Assembly (NCBI GenBank): GCA_040403315.1
Contig: JBBAKX010000006.1
Location: 178,324 to 242,323 of the forward strand
Length of the DNA stretch: 64,000 bases
Direction: 5' to 3'
Origin: CAMCXT01 sp040403315
Lineage (GTDB): Bacteria; Bacteroidota; Bacteroidia; M30B66
A program made the translations under genes and the position numbers. Each line of letters starts with the position of its first letter. Positions within the stretch are counted from its first letter, which is position 1. The notes under the pieces were generated by a model that made no database searches, had not been told where the DNA came from, and saw only the letters and a program-made list of their open reading frames with translations. Below are positions 26,532 to 35,597 of the stretch, piece by piece.

Positions 26532-28979
26532 ATGCTCTACAACAAACCATTTTCGCAGAAGACCACATTGCTAGTGTTCGCTGCTATTTGTATGGTTTGG
26601 TTGTTTTCAGGTGGATGCAGCCCAGTTCGGCGATTAAATGAAGGTGAGTATTTGCTCCATAAAAACAAGATTGTTGGCAACAATTCTACTGTTTCAGATG
26701 CTCTGTTACTCGCTTATGTAAAGCAAAAACCAAATCGAAAGGTATTGAATGTGTGGAGATTCCATCTTCAGGTATATAATCTCGTTCAAATAAAACGTGC
26801 CAACGAACGATTTAAAGCTAAAGTTAAAAAGCGAACTATAAAGAATGAAAAAAGAACAGCGGCAGGCAAAAAGCCATTGTCCGACGAACCATTAAGCTTT
26901 TCAAATTGGCTTCTGAGTATTGGTGAAGCTCCAGTAATTTTAGATACATTTCAAATCGAAAGAAGTGCTGTTCAACTTCAGTTGTACCTTAGAAATCATG
27001 GGTACTTCAATGCATTGGTTCATGATTCAATTGTCTTAAATACAGGAAGAAAAAGAGCTGATGTATTTTACATTTTAAAACCTGAGAAACCATATACAAT
27101 CGACAAAATTGAATATGTAATTGAAGATCAAACAATTCGTGAAATATTCATGCAGAATTGGTCTCAAAGTCTCGTTCGAAAAGGAGATATTTTCAACGGT
27201 GATGCTCTTGAAAAAGAAAGAGACCGAATTACCAGTTTATTGAAGAACGAAGGCTATTTTGCATTTGTAAAAAATTACATCAAATACTCGGCCGACACCA
27301 CCATTGGCAGCAGGAAAATCAATTTGCAATTGCAGATTGAAAATGTCACGAAATCTGTACCTGGTTTTGCAGACTCCACAACCGAATCAAAACATATTCG
27401 ATACAAAATCAACAATATTTTTATTACGAGCGATTATAGCCTACAGCCCGATAGTTCTATAGATGCCGACACTTTGTATTTCGATAATGTGCATTATATA
27501 TCAAGCAATGGATTAAAATTCAAACCTAGAGCAATCAAGCCATCTGTATTTATTAAGCGGGGAGATTTGTACAGCAAAGACGGCATCGATCAAACATACA
27601 GGAGAATTGCAGAATTAAATGCGTTCAAATTTATCAATTTGAATTTTCAGCCTGTAGGATCTGATTCAACAAATCTATTGGATTTGACTATTCGCTTGAG
27701 TCCGAGAAAACGCCAATCTTTTACATTTGAAACCCAAGGCACAAATACGGCAGGAAACTTCGGGGTAGCAATGAACTTGATTTACCAAAACAGGAACCTA
27801 ATGAAAGGACTCGAACTTTTCGAAATGCGGTTAACTGGAGGTTTAGAGGTTCAAAGAATTTTGGGGAATATTGAAAATGAAGAATCCGGTTCGGTTGCGG
27901 ATTTCCTACCGTTCAATACCATTCTTTTAGGACCTGAAATTTCGTTGGTGTTGCCGAAAATCCCTAAGGCGATTAAATTCCTTGGGCGAAATAACCGAAA
28001 AACAAGAATTGCAACTTATTTCAATTATCAACAACGTCCCGATTATTTTCGATCCATTTTCACTTCAGTTTATGGATTTTCGGCCAATAAAAATAGCAGA
28101 ATCAACTTAGCATTTAATCCAGCAGAAATAAACTTTGTGAACGTTAATTTGAGTCCGGCATTCGAAAATTTGCTCAATAACTCGAATAATTTATTCCTGA
28201 AAAACAGTTTTAAAAGTCAGTTTATTTCAGCTGGAAAATTCACAAGAACCTATAATAGTCAAGTGGTTGGTGCTACTAAGGCATTTAATTTCTTGCAGTG
28301 GAATATTGAATCGGCAGGTTTACTCTTAAATGCTAGCCGTAGTTTTTTTAAATCGCCCGGAATTGAAAATGAGGGAACACCTGATGAAAAGTACATCGTT
28401 TTCGGAATTCCATATTCGCAATACCTCAAGTTCGACTCCGATTATCGGTATTTCAGGTATTTTAGCAATGCTAGATCTTTAGGATTTAGAGCCATCACTG
28501 GCTTAGGAATACCTTATGGAAACAGCACTGTGATGCCATTTGAAAAGAGTTTTTTCGTTGGTGGAGCGAACAGTGTTAGAGCGTGGATTGCCAGATCACT
28601 AGGGCCTGGAGGTTTTCGCGATACAACAGGAATACGTATCGATCAAATTGGAGACATTAAGCTCGAATGGAATTTAGAATATAGACAAAAAATATATAGC
28701 ATTTTCGAAGGAGCTATGTTTATTGATGCAGGCAATGTTTGGCTTCGAAAGAAGGATTCACAAAGAGAACTCGCCGAATTTCAATTTAACCGCTTTTACA
28801 AAGAAATTGCGATTGGCGCGGGAATGGGCTTAAGACTCAATTTCGATTTTTTCATTATTCGTTTGGATGCCGCACATCCATTGCGTGAACCAGGTTACAC
28901 ATTAGAGGAAAGGTGGTCGTTTAATCGATTGGCTTTGAAAAATGTCAATTTTAATTTCGGAATTGGATATCCATTCTAA
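26532..28979 (+). CDS. tamL: TamL-type BamA-family outer-membrane lipoprotein
   Basis: An 815-residue BamA/TamA-superfamily protein. The start at 26532 gives MLYNKPF and a hydrophobic segment ending in LFSGGC, a lipobox, so it is a lipoprotein as known for TamL of Bacteroidota. The N-terminal half holds POTRA-like repeats (e.g. IDKIEYVIEDQTIREIF). The C-terminal half is the 16-stranded barrel, with the conserved SFFVGGANSVRAW (VRGF-like) lid motif and terminal aromatic residue IGYPF. It helps insert outer-membrane proteins or export lipids together with TamB, but no tamB follows. The next gene is a CoA-transferase overlapping by one base. Confidence 0.9.
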   Translation: MLYNKPFSQKTTLLVFAAICMVWLFSGGCSPVRRLNEGEYLLHKNKIVGNNSTVSDALLLAYVKQKPNRKVLNVWRFHLQVYNLVQIKRANERFKAKVKKRTIKNEKRTAAGKKPLSDEPLSFSNWLLSIGEAPVILDTFQIERSAVQLQLYLRNHGYFNALVHDSIVLNTGRKRADVFYILKPEKPYTIDKIEYVIEDQTIREIFMQNWSQSLVRKGDIFNGDALEKERDRITSLLKNEGYFAFVKNYIKYSADTTIGSRKINLQLQIENVTKSVPGFADSTTESKHIRYKINNIFITSDYSLQPDSSIDADTLYFDNVHYISSNGLKFKPRAIKPSVFIKRGDLYSKDGIDQTYRRIAELNAFKFINLNFQPVGSDSTNLLDLTIRLSPRKRQSFTFETQGTNTAGNFGVAMNLIYQNRNLMKGLELFEMRLTGGLEVQRILGNIENEESGSVADFLPFNTILLGPEISLVLPKIPKAIKFLGRNNRKTRIATYFNYQQRPDYFRSIFTSVYGFSANKNSRINLAFNPAEINFVNVNLSPAFENLLNNSNNLFLKNSFKSQFISAGKFTRTYNSQVVGATKAFNFLQWNIESAGLLLNASRSFFKSPGIENEGTPDEKYIVFGIPYSQYLKFDSDYRYFRYFSNARSLGFRAITGLGIPYGNSTVMPFEKSFFVGGANSVRAWIARSLGPGGFRDTTGIRIDQIGDIKLEWNLEYRQKIYSIFEGAMFIDAGNVWLRKKDSQRELAEFQFNRFYKEIAIGAGMGLRLNFDFFIIRLDAAHPLREPGYTLEERWSFNRLALKNVNFNFGIGYPF

Positions 28980-30058
28980 TGGTGAATCATTTGGACACGT
29001 TTTTTGAGAATCTTCTCGTTATTGAATTGGCCAGCGTTTTAGCGGGGCCATACACTGGTAGGTTTTTCAGAGAACATGGAGCTCGTGTTGTAAAAATTGA
29101 AAATCCCAATCAAGGTGGGGATGTAACCCGAACTTGGAGAAATAAAAATGAATCAACAGCAGGCTTGAGTGCATATTACGCATCAGTAAATCAAGGCAAG
29201 GAAGTTATTTTCTTAGACCTAAAATCACCTTCCGACAGGGAAAAGCTTTTAGAATTGTTGATTCATGCTGATGTATTGATCACCAATTTTCGGTACGGCG
29301 AGGATGTGAAATTCGAACTTCAATTGGAAGCATTAAGAATTAAATTTCCAAAACTCATCATCGGACAAATTGATGGATTCGCCAGTGATGACCCAAGAGC
29401 TGCTTACGACATGGTTTTGCAGGCAGAAACCGGATATTTATCGATGAGTGGAACGCTCGAAAATCCAGCGAAAATGCCTGTTGCATTAATTGATGTTTTG
29501 GCTGGCCAACAGCTAAAAACAGGCATTTTGATGGCATTGCTGCAAAAATCAAAAACAAGAGTCGGCTGCATTGTAAGAGTTTCACTAAAGGAAGCGGCCA
29601 TTTCTGCTTTAATGAATCAAGCCTCAAATTATTTAATGAGCCATTTCATTCCAACCGCGATGGGAACCTTGCATCCGAATATTGCTCCGTATGGCGAGTA
29701 TTTCATTTGCAGCGATGGCGGAAGACTTGTATTGGCCATTGGAAACAATAAGCAGTTCGAAGCCTTGCTAGAAGTGTTGGGATTGCCAGAAATTGGATTG
29801 GATCCGAAATTTTCAGAAAACCCTGATCGGGTGAAGAACCGGAATGAACTGGCAAATAAACTTCAAGTAGCTTGCAGCAAATTCACCTTGGATGCATTAA
29901 TGAAACATCTAGTTTCATCAGGAGTTCCAACTGGTTCGATCAAGAATTTAGATGAAGTTTTAAATGACCCATCTATCGCTTGGTTGATAGAAGAAACATT
30001 AACTGAAGAAAATCAGTTACTACGAACTTTAAAAACTTCACCCATTCGATTTGAATAA
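28979..30058 (+). CDS. CaiB/BaiF (class III) CoA-transferase
   Basis: A 359-residue CoA-transferase. Family marks include the N-terminal VIELASVLAGPYTGRFFREHGARVVKIENP and the catalytic aspartate in AAYDMVLQAETGYLSMSG. LDLKSP near residue 80 also fits. Class III enzymes move CoA between carboxylic acids, as in carnitine, oxalate or bile-acid metabolism, or racemise acyl-CoAs. The acid here is unknown. The ATG overlaps the tamL stop (TAATG), so translation may be coupled even though the functions look unrelated. Confidence 0.88.
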   Translation: MVNHLDTFFENLLVIELASVLAGPYTGRFFREHGARVVKIENPNQGGDVTRTWRNKNESTAGLSAYYASVNQGKEVIFLDLKSPSDREKLLELLIHADVLITNFRYGEDVKFELQLEALRIKFPKLIIGQIDGFASDDPRAAYDMVLQAETGYLSMSGTLENPAKMPVALIDVLAGQQLKTGILMALLQKSKTRVGCIVRVSLKEAAISALMNQASNYLMSHFIPTAMGTLHPNIAPYGEYFICSDGGRLVLAIGNNKQFEALLEVLGLPEIGLDPKFSENPDRVKNRNELANKLQVACSKFTLDALMKHLVSSGVPTGSIKNLDEVLNDPSIAWLIEETLTEENQLLRTLKTSPIRFE

Positions 30059-30061
30059 AAA

Positions 30062-30093
30062 AAGCCGAAATCTCAATTAAGAAATTTCGGCTT
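30062..30093 (-). terminator. Intrinsic terminator of the NYN gene
   Basis: AAGCCGAAAT pairs with ATTTCGGCTT (10 bp). On the minus strand it runs into a T7 tract, ending the NYN-cold-shock gene. The A run on the other side makes it weaker for the plus-strand CoA-transferase. Confidence 0.82.
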
Positions 30094-30110
30094 AAAAAAT
30101 TAGAAACAGA

Positions 30111-31079
30111 TTAGTTATAATTGTGATCTACATCTTCTTCTGCGTCAACATCTTGTTCTATTTCGAAGTCATAGTCTAATTCATTCACCTTGCGAACATT
30201 CTTAGCGACTTCGTTTCCTTTGTCGTTAATTTCGATAGTGAATTCAACGGTGTCTCCATCCTTAATTTCGTTGAAATCGCCTTCAACCACATCAAGGTAG
30301 TGGAAGAATAAGTTATTCGGCGGGAAGGCCACGAAACCGTAACCACTTTTCATATTAAGTGTTTTAGAAACCTTCACATCGCCTTTGTCGATGATGTTTT
30401 TGTAGGTTTTAGGCGCACTTTCTTGCGATACAAAAAGCTGTGCTATTGATGCTTCTTGGCCAGTAACACGGTTATCGATAAGCTCATGCATGGCAATCGG
30501 ATAGGTAACTTCTTCGAGGAGATCCTGTGAAGTGCGTGTTACAATTTCTCTTCCGGTATCGTCGGTGTATTCGAAATCCCAACTAAGCACCATAACGCGT
30601 GTGCCGATGGTATTTACTTTTCTGATCAATGGAACGAAATCGCCGTCGGCTGTGATGAGCACCATCACGTCATATTGTTTCATCCAAACAAGTTCGAGTG
30701 CTTCAAGTGCTAGCCACACATCGATTCCTTTTTCTTCTTTACGGTTACCGCGCGTTCTAAGCGGAAGGTAATGCGTAACTACACCTTCCGACATCAAAAC
30801 ATCATCGAAAAGGCGATCGTTGTATAATTGATTTCCGCGCTGAGAGGCTTCATAAGCACTCATTCTTCCGCGAAAATAATGTGCATCCACAACGTGACAC
30901 AATCTGTAATCTACACCCATTTCAGTAGCCACTTGCTCACGAACAAAATTGTGTAGTCCGTTGATGCTGATTCTTCTTCTTCTCGGATGAAAATAATTGT
31001 AGTAGTTGCTTACGTGAAGGAAATAATTCCCATCGTAAAAGACGCCGATTTTCACGACGCCATCCCGTGATTGACTCAT
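30111..31079 (-). CDS. NYN-domain RNase-like protein fused to a cold-shock domain
   Basis: A 322-residue two-domain protein. Residues 8-195 form a NYN/LabA-type PIN-like nuclease domain with the acidic residues expected to hold metal: Asp16 (VFYDGNYF), Asp120 (KGIDVWLALEAL) and Asp145/Asp147 (ITADGDFVPLI). Residues 240-296 form a cold-shock domain (SGYGFVAFPPNNLFFHYLDV, then DGDTVEFTIEINDKGNEVAKNV), an OB fold that binds single-stranded RNA. The C-terminus is acidic. The pairing suggests an RNA-targeted nuclease. It is transcribed alone, with a terminator. The linker (195-240) has no recognised domain. Confidence 0.85.
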   Translation of the reverse strand: MSQSRDGVVKIGVFYDGNYFLHVSNYYNYFHPRRRRISINGLHNFVREQVATEMGVDYRLCHVVDAHYFRGRMSAYEASQRGNQLYNDRLFDDVLMSEGVVTHYLPLRTRGNRKEEKGIDVWLALEALELVWMKQYDVMVLITADGDFVPLIRKVNTIGTRVMVLSWDFEYTDDTGREIVTRTSQDLLEEVTYPIAMHELIDNRVTGQEASIAQLFVSQESAPKTYKNIIDKGDVKVSKTLNMKSGYGFVAFPPNNLFFHYLDVVEGDFNEIKDGDTVEFTIEINDKGNEVAKNVRKVNELDYDFEIEQDVDAEEDVDHNYN

Positions 31080-31520
31080 AAAATAATTGTTGTTGGTTCT
31101 GTATGTGATGATAAAATTAAATTCTTATTAAGAATCCAGAAACAGCGAATAAATAAACTTTTATAAATATGGTATAGGAAACTCCGATAATTAATAAAAG
31201 ATCTATTATAAACTCAAATTTCTAATCTTATTGCAAAATTAACTAAATGTTAGAAATACAAGAAGTACGTGCAGCTTTTTTTCAGTATACCCAATAAAAA
31301 TAAGAGTTGATACCTATAAAAAGAAATTGTAATTGAAGCGATTGTTCCAAAAATTTCAGAAAGAAAATAAATTTACTTGGATTATAAGTCTCGAATAATC
31401 AAACAATTAACTATTTATCTAATTTCAATTAGGTACTAGAAGTGAAACAAATTGCTTTGATTGTTAATTAAACTCAATTACAGAAATCAAAGCCAAAAAA
31501 ACACAATGAAGCTATTAAAT
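31080..31520. other. A+T-rich intergenic region
   Basis: 441 bases upstream of the NYN gene and downstream of the LptF/G gene. No credible gene, strong hairpin or TAnnTTTG element with a matching -33 was found. It probably contains the NYN gene promoter and 5' leader. Confidence 0.4.
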
Positions 31521-32606
31521 TTACTTTGGCGCTCTTCTAAGGAGTAAAAGTGCTAGTAGTAAAAACGTTGCATTCGGAATCCAAGCAGCAATGGCTGGAT
31601 TTAAACCTCCTTCGGTTGCAAACACTGATGAAATCTGCATAAACATCACGTACGAAAAACTAATTCCGATTCCGATTCCGATGTGCATACCTATTCCGCC
31701 GCGCACTTTGCGGCTCGCCATAGCCACAGCGATTAAAGTGAGGATGACATTTGCAATTGGATTGGCTAATCTTCGATTTTTTTCTAAAATGTAATAATCT
31801 ATGAATTCACTGCCTTTAGCCTGTTCACGCTCTATAAATCCATTGAGTTCGAAAATATTCATCATTTCAACATCATCGTCGGCGATATCGAAATCGGCAG
31901 GTTTGAAATTAAACGTTGTATCGATTTTTGCTCCTACTTTAATTGTTTCTGTTTTCCCTTTAAATTCTCGAAGCACATAGTTTTCAATAGTCCACTTCTG
32001 CCCTACTGAATCCCATTTCAAATAATCCGACGAAAGCTTATAGAGCATCTTTCGGTCTTTCAATTTCTCGATGGTAAATCTGTAACCAGTTTGTGTGCTT
32101 TTGGTGTAAGTATCAAGGTATATAAATGTTCCTGGCGAAATTTGTCGGTGCAGATTGTTGTAATTTCTTTTCCAATTGTACTTCAAATATTTGTACTCGA
32201 ATTTTAAACGGGAAGCATTTGCTCTTGGAATAACAAAACTATTGAGCAGAAAAGAAACCAAGGCAATCAACAAAGCCGACAATATATAAGGTCGGAGCAA
32301 TCTATTAAAACTAACACCAGAGCTTAAAATGGCTACAATTTCTGTTCGATTTGCCATTCGCGAAGTAAAAAACACCGCAGCAATAAAAACGAACAAAGGA
32401 GTAAATAGATTGGCAAAATATGGAATAAAATTGAGATAGTAATCCATTACCAATTCTGAAATTGGGATGTCTTTCTCGAAAATATCGTCGACTTTTTCTG
32501 TTAAATCAAAAATCACGGCAATCAGCACAATCAAAAGAATGGTAAAGCTGAAGGTGCCCAAGAATTTACCGATAATATACCGGTCGATGATTTTAAAAAA
32601 CTTCAT
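31521..32606 (-). CDS. LptF/LptG family LPS-export permease
   Basis: A 361-residue inner-membrane protein with six transmembrane helices: about 14-36, 60-80 and 100-125, then a periplasmic beta-jellyroll region (about 130-255), then three C-terminal helices. The N-terminal FKIIDRYIIGKFLGTFSFTILLIV is diagnostic of the family. With LptB it extracts lipopolysaccharide and passes it to the Lpt bridge. Sequence alone does not separate LptF from LptG. It begins 1 base after the tgt stop codon, so it is co-transcribed with tgt, a recurrent arrangement in Bacteroidota. Confidence 0.9.
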   Translation of the reverse strand: MKFFKIIDRYIIGKFLGTFSFTILLIVLIAVIFDLTEKVDDIFEKDIPISELVMDYYLNFIPYFANLFTPLFVFIAAVFFTSRMANRTEIVAILSSGVSFNRLLRPYILSALLIALVSFLLNSFVIPRANASRLKFEYKYLKYNWKRNYNNLHRQISPGTFIYLDTYTKSTQTGYRFTIEKLKDRKMLYKLSSDYLKWDSVGQKWTIENYVLREFKGKTETIKVGAKIDTTFNFKPADFDIADDDVEMMNIFELNGFIEREQAKGSEFIDYYILEKNRRLANPIANVILTLIAVAMASRKVRGGIGMHIGIGIGISFSYVMFMQISSVFATEGGLNPAIAAWIPNATFLLLALLLLRRAPK

Positions 32607-32607
32607 T

Positions 32608-33738
32608 TCAGAGACGCTGCTTTACTTTCTTAACCATTGCTTCCTTCCAAGTTGAAAAGTCGTCTTGGATGATGTGCTTTCTTGCTTCGCGCACTAGCCA
32701 AAGATAAAAACCCAAATTGTGCACCGAGGCAATCATCCCCGCAAGGTATTCACTTCCGATAAACAGGTGTCGAAGATACGCCTTTGAATAATCGCCGTCT
32801 ACATAAGTATGAGCCATTGGGTCGACTGGCGAAAAATCGTTTTTCCATTTTTCGTTGCGAATATTGATAATGCCTTCGGATGTAAATAACATCCCGTTTC
32901 GGGCATTTCTGGTTGGCATTACACAATCGAACATGTCGATACCGAGCGCAATGCCTTCGAGGATGTTTTCAGGAGTTCCAACACCCATTAAATAACGAGG
33001 CTTGTCTTTCGGCAAAATTCTGCAAACCAAATCCGCGATTCGGTACATGTCTTCGGCAGGTTCTCCAACAGATAATCCTCCGATTGCATTTCCTGCGAGA
33101 TTTCTAGATGCAATATACTCTGCACTTTCTTTGCGCAAATCGTCGTTGGTACTTCCCTGAACAATGGGAAAAAGATTTTGCTCGTAGCCATACAACTCGG
33201 GCGAAATTTCCAATTGGGCAATACATCGATCTAACCACCGATGCGTCATTTCCATCGATTTACGTGCATAAGTGAAATCGCACGGCCAAGGCGTGCATTC
33301 ATCGAATGCCATGATGATGTCGGCGCCAATTTTTCGTTGGATATCCATTACCGTTTCCGGCGAGAAAAGGTGCTTAGAACCATCAATATGCGACTGAAAC
33401 ACTGCACCTTTTTCGGTAATCTTCCTACGATCCGAAAGCGAAAAAACTTGATAACCACCACTGTCGGTGAGAATAGGGCGATCCCATCCGTTGAATTTAT
33501 GCAAACCTCCAACTTTCTGAAGTGTATCAACACCGGGCCGTAAGTACAAATGGTAAGTATTGCCTAAGATGATGTCGGCATTGATGTCGTTTTTTAATTC
33601 ACGTTGATGCACGGCCTTTACTGTTCCTGCGGTTCCAACAGGCATAAAGATCGGCGTTTGAATAGATCCGTGCGCGGTTTTTAGTTCACCGGCCCTTGCC
33701 GAAGATTTGCTATCTGTTGCTGCGAGAGTAAATTGCAT
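32608..33738 (-). CDS. tgt: tRNA-guanine (queuine) transglycosylase lacking the zinc-cysteine motif
   Basis: A 376-residue enzyme exchanging guanine-34 for a queuine precursor in tRNAs with GUN anticodons. Catalytic and binding motifs are intact: ADIILGNTYHLYLRPG, LTDSGGYQVFSLS, FDECTP, GGLSVGEP, YLMGVGTPENILE and DMFDCVMPTRNARNG. The C-terminal zinc site is not: where E. coli has CxCxxC this protein reads HTYVDGDYSKAYLRHLF with no cysteine, although the downstream histidine (ASVHNLG) is kept. A TATCTTTG element at 33758-33765 (minus strand) lies 20 bases upstream of the start. The LptF/G gene follows directly. tRNA-Asp(GTC) in this window is a likely substrate. Confidence 0.94.
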   Translation of the reverse strand: MQFTLAATDSKSSARAGELKTAHGSIQTPIFMPVGTAGTVKAVHQRELKNDINADIILGNTYHLYLRPGVDTLQKVGGLHKFNGWDRPILTDSGGYQVFSLSDRRKITEKGAVFQSHIDGSKHLFSPETVMDIQRKIGADIIMAFDECTPWPCDFTYARKSMEMTHRWLDRCIAQLEISPELYGYEQNLFPIVQGSTNDDLRKESAEYIASRNLAGNAIGGLSVGEPAEDMYRIADLVCRILPKDKPRYLMGVGTPENILEGIALGIDMFDCVMPTRNARNGMLFTSEGIINIRNEKWKNDFSPVDPMAHTYVDGDYSKAYLRHLFIGSEYLAGMIASVHNLGFYLWLVREARKHIIQDDFSTWKEAMVKKVKQRL

Positions 33739-33802
33739 GCTTTGTTAAAAAGTGGCGCAAAGATAGCCGAATCAAATGCAGTTTTTAAACGATCATTCAT
33801 TC

Positions 33803-33810
33803 TACTTTTG
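33803..33810 (+). promoter_or_regulatory. -7 element of the glycosyltransferase-sigma operon
   Basis: TACTTTTG, 15 bases before ATG 33826. No clear TTTG at the usual distance. It supports the short start of the glycosyltransferase and lies back to back with the tgt promoter element at 33758-33765. Confidence 0.5.
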
Positions 33811-33825
33811 CAGGTCTTAAGAAGC

Positions 33826-34959
33826 ATGATGTTGTCTGATTTTACTTTACGCTGGGAATTGTCGATTTTGTTAGTGTTTGGCCTTATGTTGGCCATGCAG
33901 CTCGGCTATTACCTAATTACCTTTATCAAGGTATCTATTTACAAACTGAAACCACATCCGGTGAACTACCCTCCGGTTTCAGTGGTTATTTGCGCACGCA
34001 ATGAGGAAGAGAACCTGAAGAATTTTCTTCCATTGGTGCTTCAACAAGAATATCCACAGTATGAAGTTATTGTGGTAAATGATTGTTCGTGGGATGGAAG
34101 TCAAGATTATCTGGAAGCAATCCAACGCGAGTATCCTCATTTGAATTTTCGTGAAATTAAGGAGGTTGAAGGCCGTGAGCACGGGAAGAAATTCGCCCTT
34201 ACGATTGGCATCAAGGCGGCGCGCTATGAAACTTTGTTGCTCACAGATGCAGATTGCTATCCAACAAGCGCCGATTGGCTCACCCACATGGTGAACGGTT
34301 ATGGCGACCAAAAGGAAATCGTTCTTGGGTACGGTAAATACGCCAAAAAACCGGGCATGCTCAACCAATTTATTCGGTTCGATGCATTTTTCATCGCGGT
34401 ACAATATATGGCGCGCGCGCTCTCCGGAAAGACATACATGGGTGTTGGAAGAAACATGTCGTACGAACGTAAATTGTTCTTTAATGTGCGCGGATTTGCC
34501 TCTCACATACACATTTGGTCGGGCGATGATGACCTCTTTATTAACGAAGTGTCGACCACTAAGAATGTTTCGGTAGTAATCGACAAGGGTGCTTTCACGG
34601 TTTCAGAGCCAAAAGAAACATGGAAATCATGGTTCCTTCAGAAGAAAAGACACCACTCAACAGCCGGTCATTACAAAGATTCGCACAAAACCTTTCTCAT
34701 CATGTATCCACTTACTTGGTACCTGATGCATGTCGCACTTATTGTAGGTCTTGTTCTTCAATACAATGTGTTAATATTAATAAGTGGATATTTTTTAAGG
34801 GCATTGGTTCAAATTATTATATTGCACACTGCCGCAATCAAATTGGATGAGCGAGATTTGGGTTGGAAAGCGCCGTTTTATGAATTCATTCAACGGTTTT
34901 TCATTCTCCCGATTTACTTCTTCTCCACTATATTTGTAAGGCAAAGACGATGGACGTAG
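33826..34959 (+). CDS. Membrane glycosyltransferase family 2
   Basis: A 377-residue GT2 enzyme. One N-terminal transmembrane helix is followed by a cytosolic GT-A domain with VSVVICARNEEENLK, EVIVVNDCSWDGSQD (nucleotide-sugar Asp), LLLTDADCYP (DxD metal site) and later GDDDLFINE and QKKRHHSTAGHYK (the QxxRW-like region). Two or three C-terminal helices complete it. The frame is open to 33733, but the -7 element and tgt overlap favour ATG 33826 (or 33829). It likely adds sugars to an envelope polysaccharide. The sigma factor gene overlaps its end by 10 bases. Confidence 0.88.
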   Translation: MMLSDFTLRWELSILLVFGLMLAMQLGYYLITFIKVSIYKLKPHPVNYPPVSVVICARNEEENLKNFLPLVLQQEYPQYEVIVVNDCSWDGSQDYLEAIQREYPHLNFREIKEVEGREHGKKFALTIGIKAARYETLLLTDADCYPTSADWLTHMVNGYGDQKEIVLGYGKYAKKPGMLNQFIRFDAFFIAVQYMARALSGKTYMGVGRNMSYERKLFFNVRGFASHIHIWSGDDDLFINEVSTTKNVSVVIDKGAFTVSEPKETWKSWFLQKKRHHSTAGHYKDSHKTFLIMYPLTWYLMHVALIVGLVLQYNVLILISGYFLRALVQIIILHTAAIKLDERDLGWKAPFYEFIQRFFILPIYFFSTIFVRQRRWT

Positions 34960-35558
34960 AATCACATCTTTCCTCAAAAGCCCAGTATGACATTCTGCTG
35001 GTAACCCGTGCTGTGGAAAAGCATGATCAGGCTGCCTATGCAGAATTGCTTGATCGCTACAAAGAGTCCGTTTATTTTCTTCTATTGAAGATGGTGAACA
35101 ACAAGGATGATGCGGAGGATCTCACCATTGAAGCATTTGGCAAGGCTTTCAAAAATATTACTCAGTACACACCGAACTACGCGTTTAGCACTTGGTTGTT
35201 CCGTATTGCAACAAACAATTGCATAGATTTTATCCGAAAGAAACGAACTGTTACACTCTCTTTAGACCGAACCTTCAGCAATGGAGAAGGCAGTGAAATG
35301 ACAATGGACGTTCGTTCTGAAACACCAGATCCGGAAGAAACAATGATCCGGAAGCAAAAGAATGTGTTAATGCGTTCGCTGGTTGATAAACTAAAACCGC
35401 GTTACAGAACTTTGATTGAGCTTCGGTACTTTCAAGAACTATCTTACGAAGAAATAGCAGAACGTCTCGATCTTCCACTCGGAACAGTGAAGGCGCAACT
35501 TTTCAGAAGTCGTGAATTCTTGTACAACATTATTCGCCATCAACAAGAGCGGATCTAA
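34950..35558 (+). CDS. ECF-type RNA polymerase sigma factor
   Basis: A 202-residue sigma-70 family protein of the extracytoplasmic-function group. Region 2 (YAELLDRYKESVYFLLLKMVNNKDDAEDLTIEAFGKAF, then FSTWLFRIATNNCIDFIRKKR) binds the -10 element and core polymerase. Region 4 (IELRYFQELSYEEIAERLDLPLGTVKAQLFRSREFL) holds the helix-turn-helix. Region 3 is absent, as expected. No anti-sigma gene is adjacent. Its start lies inside the glycosyltransferase gene (10-base overlap), so both come from one transcript. Its regulon is not evident. Confidence 0.93.
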   Translation: MDVESHLSSKAQYDILLVTRAVEKHDQAAYAELLDRYKESVYFLLLKMVNNKDDAEDLTIEAFGKAFKNITQYTPNYAFSTWLFRIATNNCIDFIRKKRTVTLSLDRTFSNGEGSEMTMDVRSETPDPEETMIRKQKNVLMRSLVDKLKPRYRTLIELRYFQELSYEEIAERLDLPLGTVKAQLFRSREFLYNIIRHQQERI

Positions 35559-35597
35559 ACAATCATCTTTACTTTAATACCAATTGGAGGCTTTTTC

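Noticed and set aside
31080..31520. A riboswitch or structured RNA upstream of the NYN gene
   Set aside because: The stretch is A+T-rich with no strong paired stems or known motif that I could recognise.
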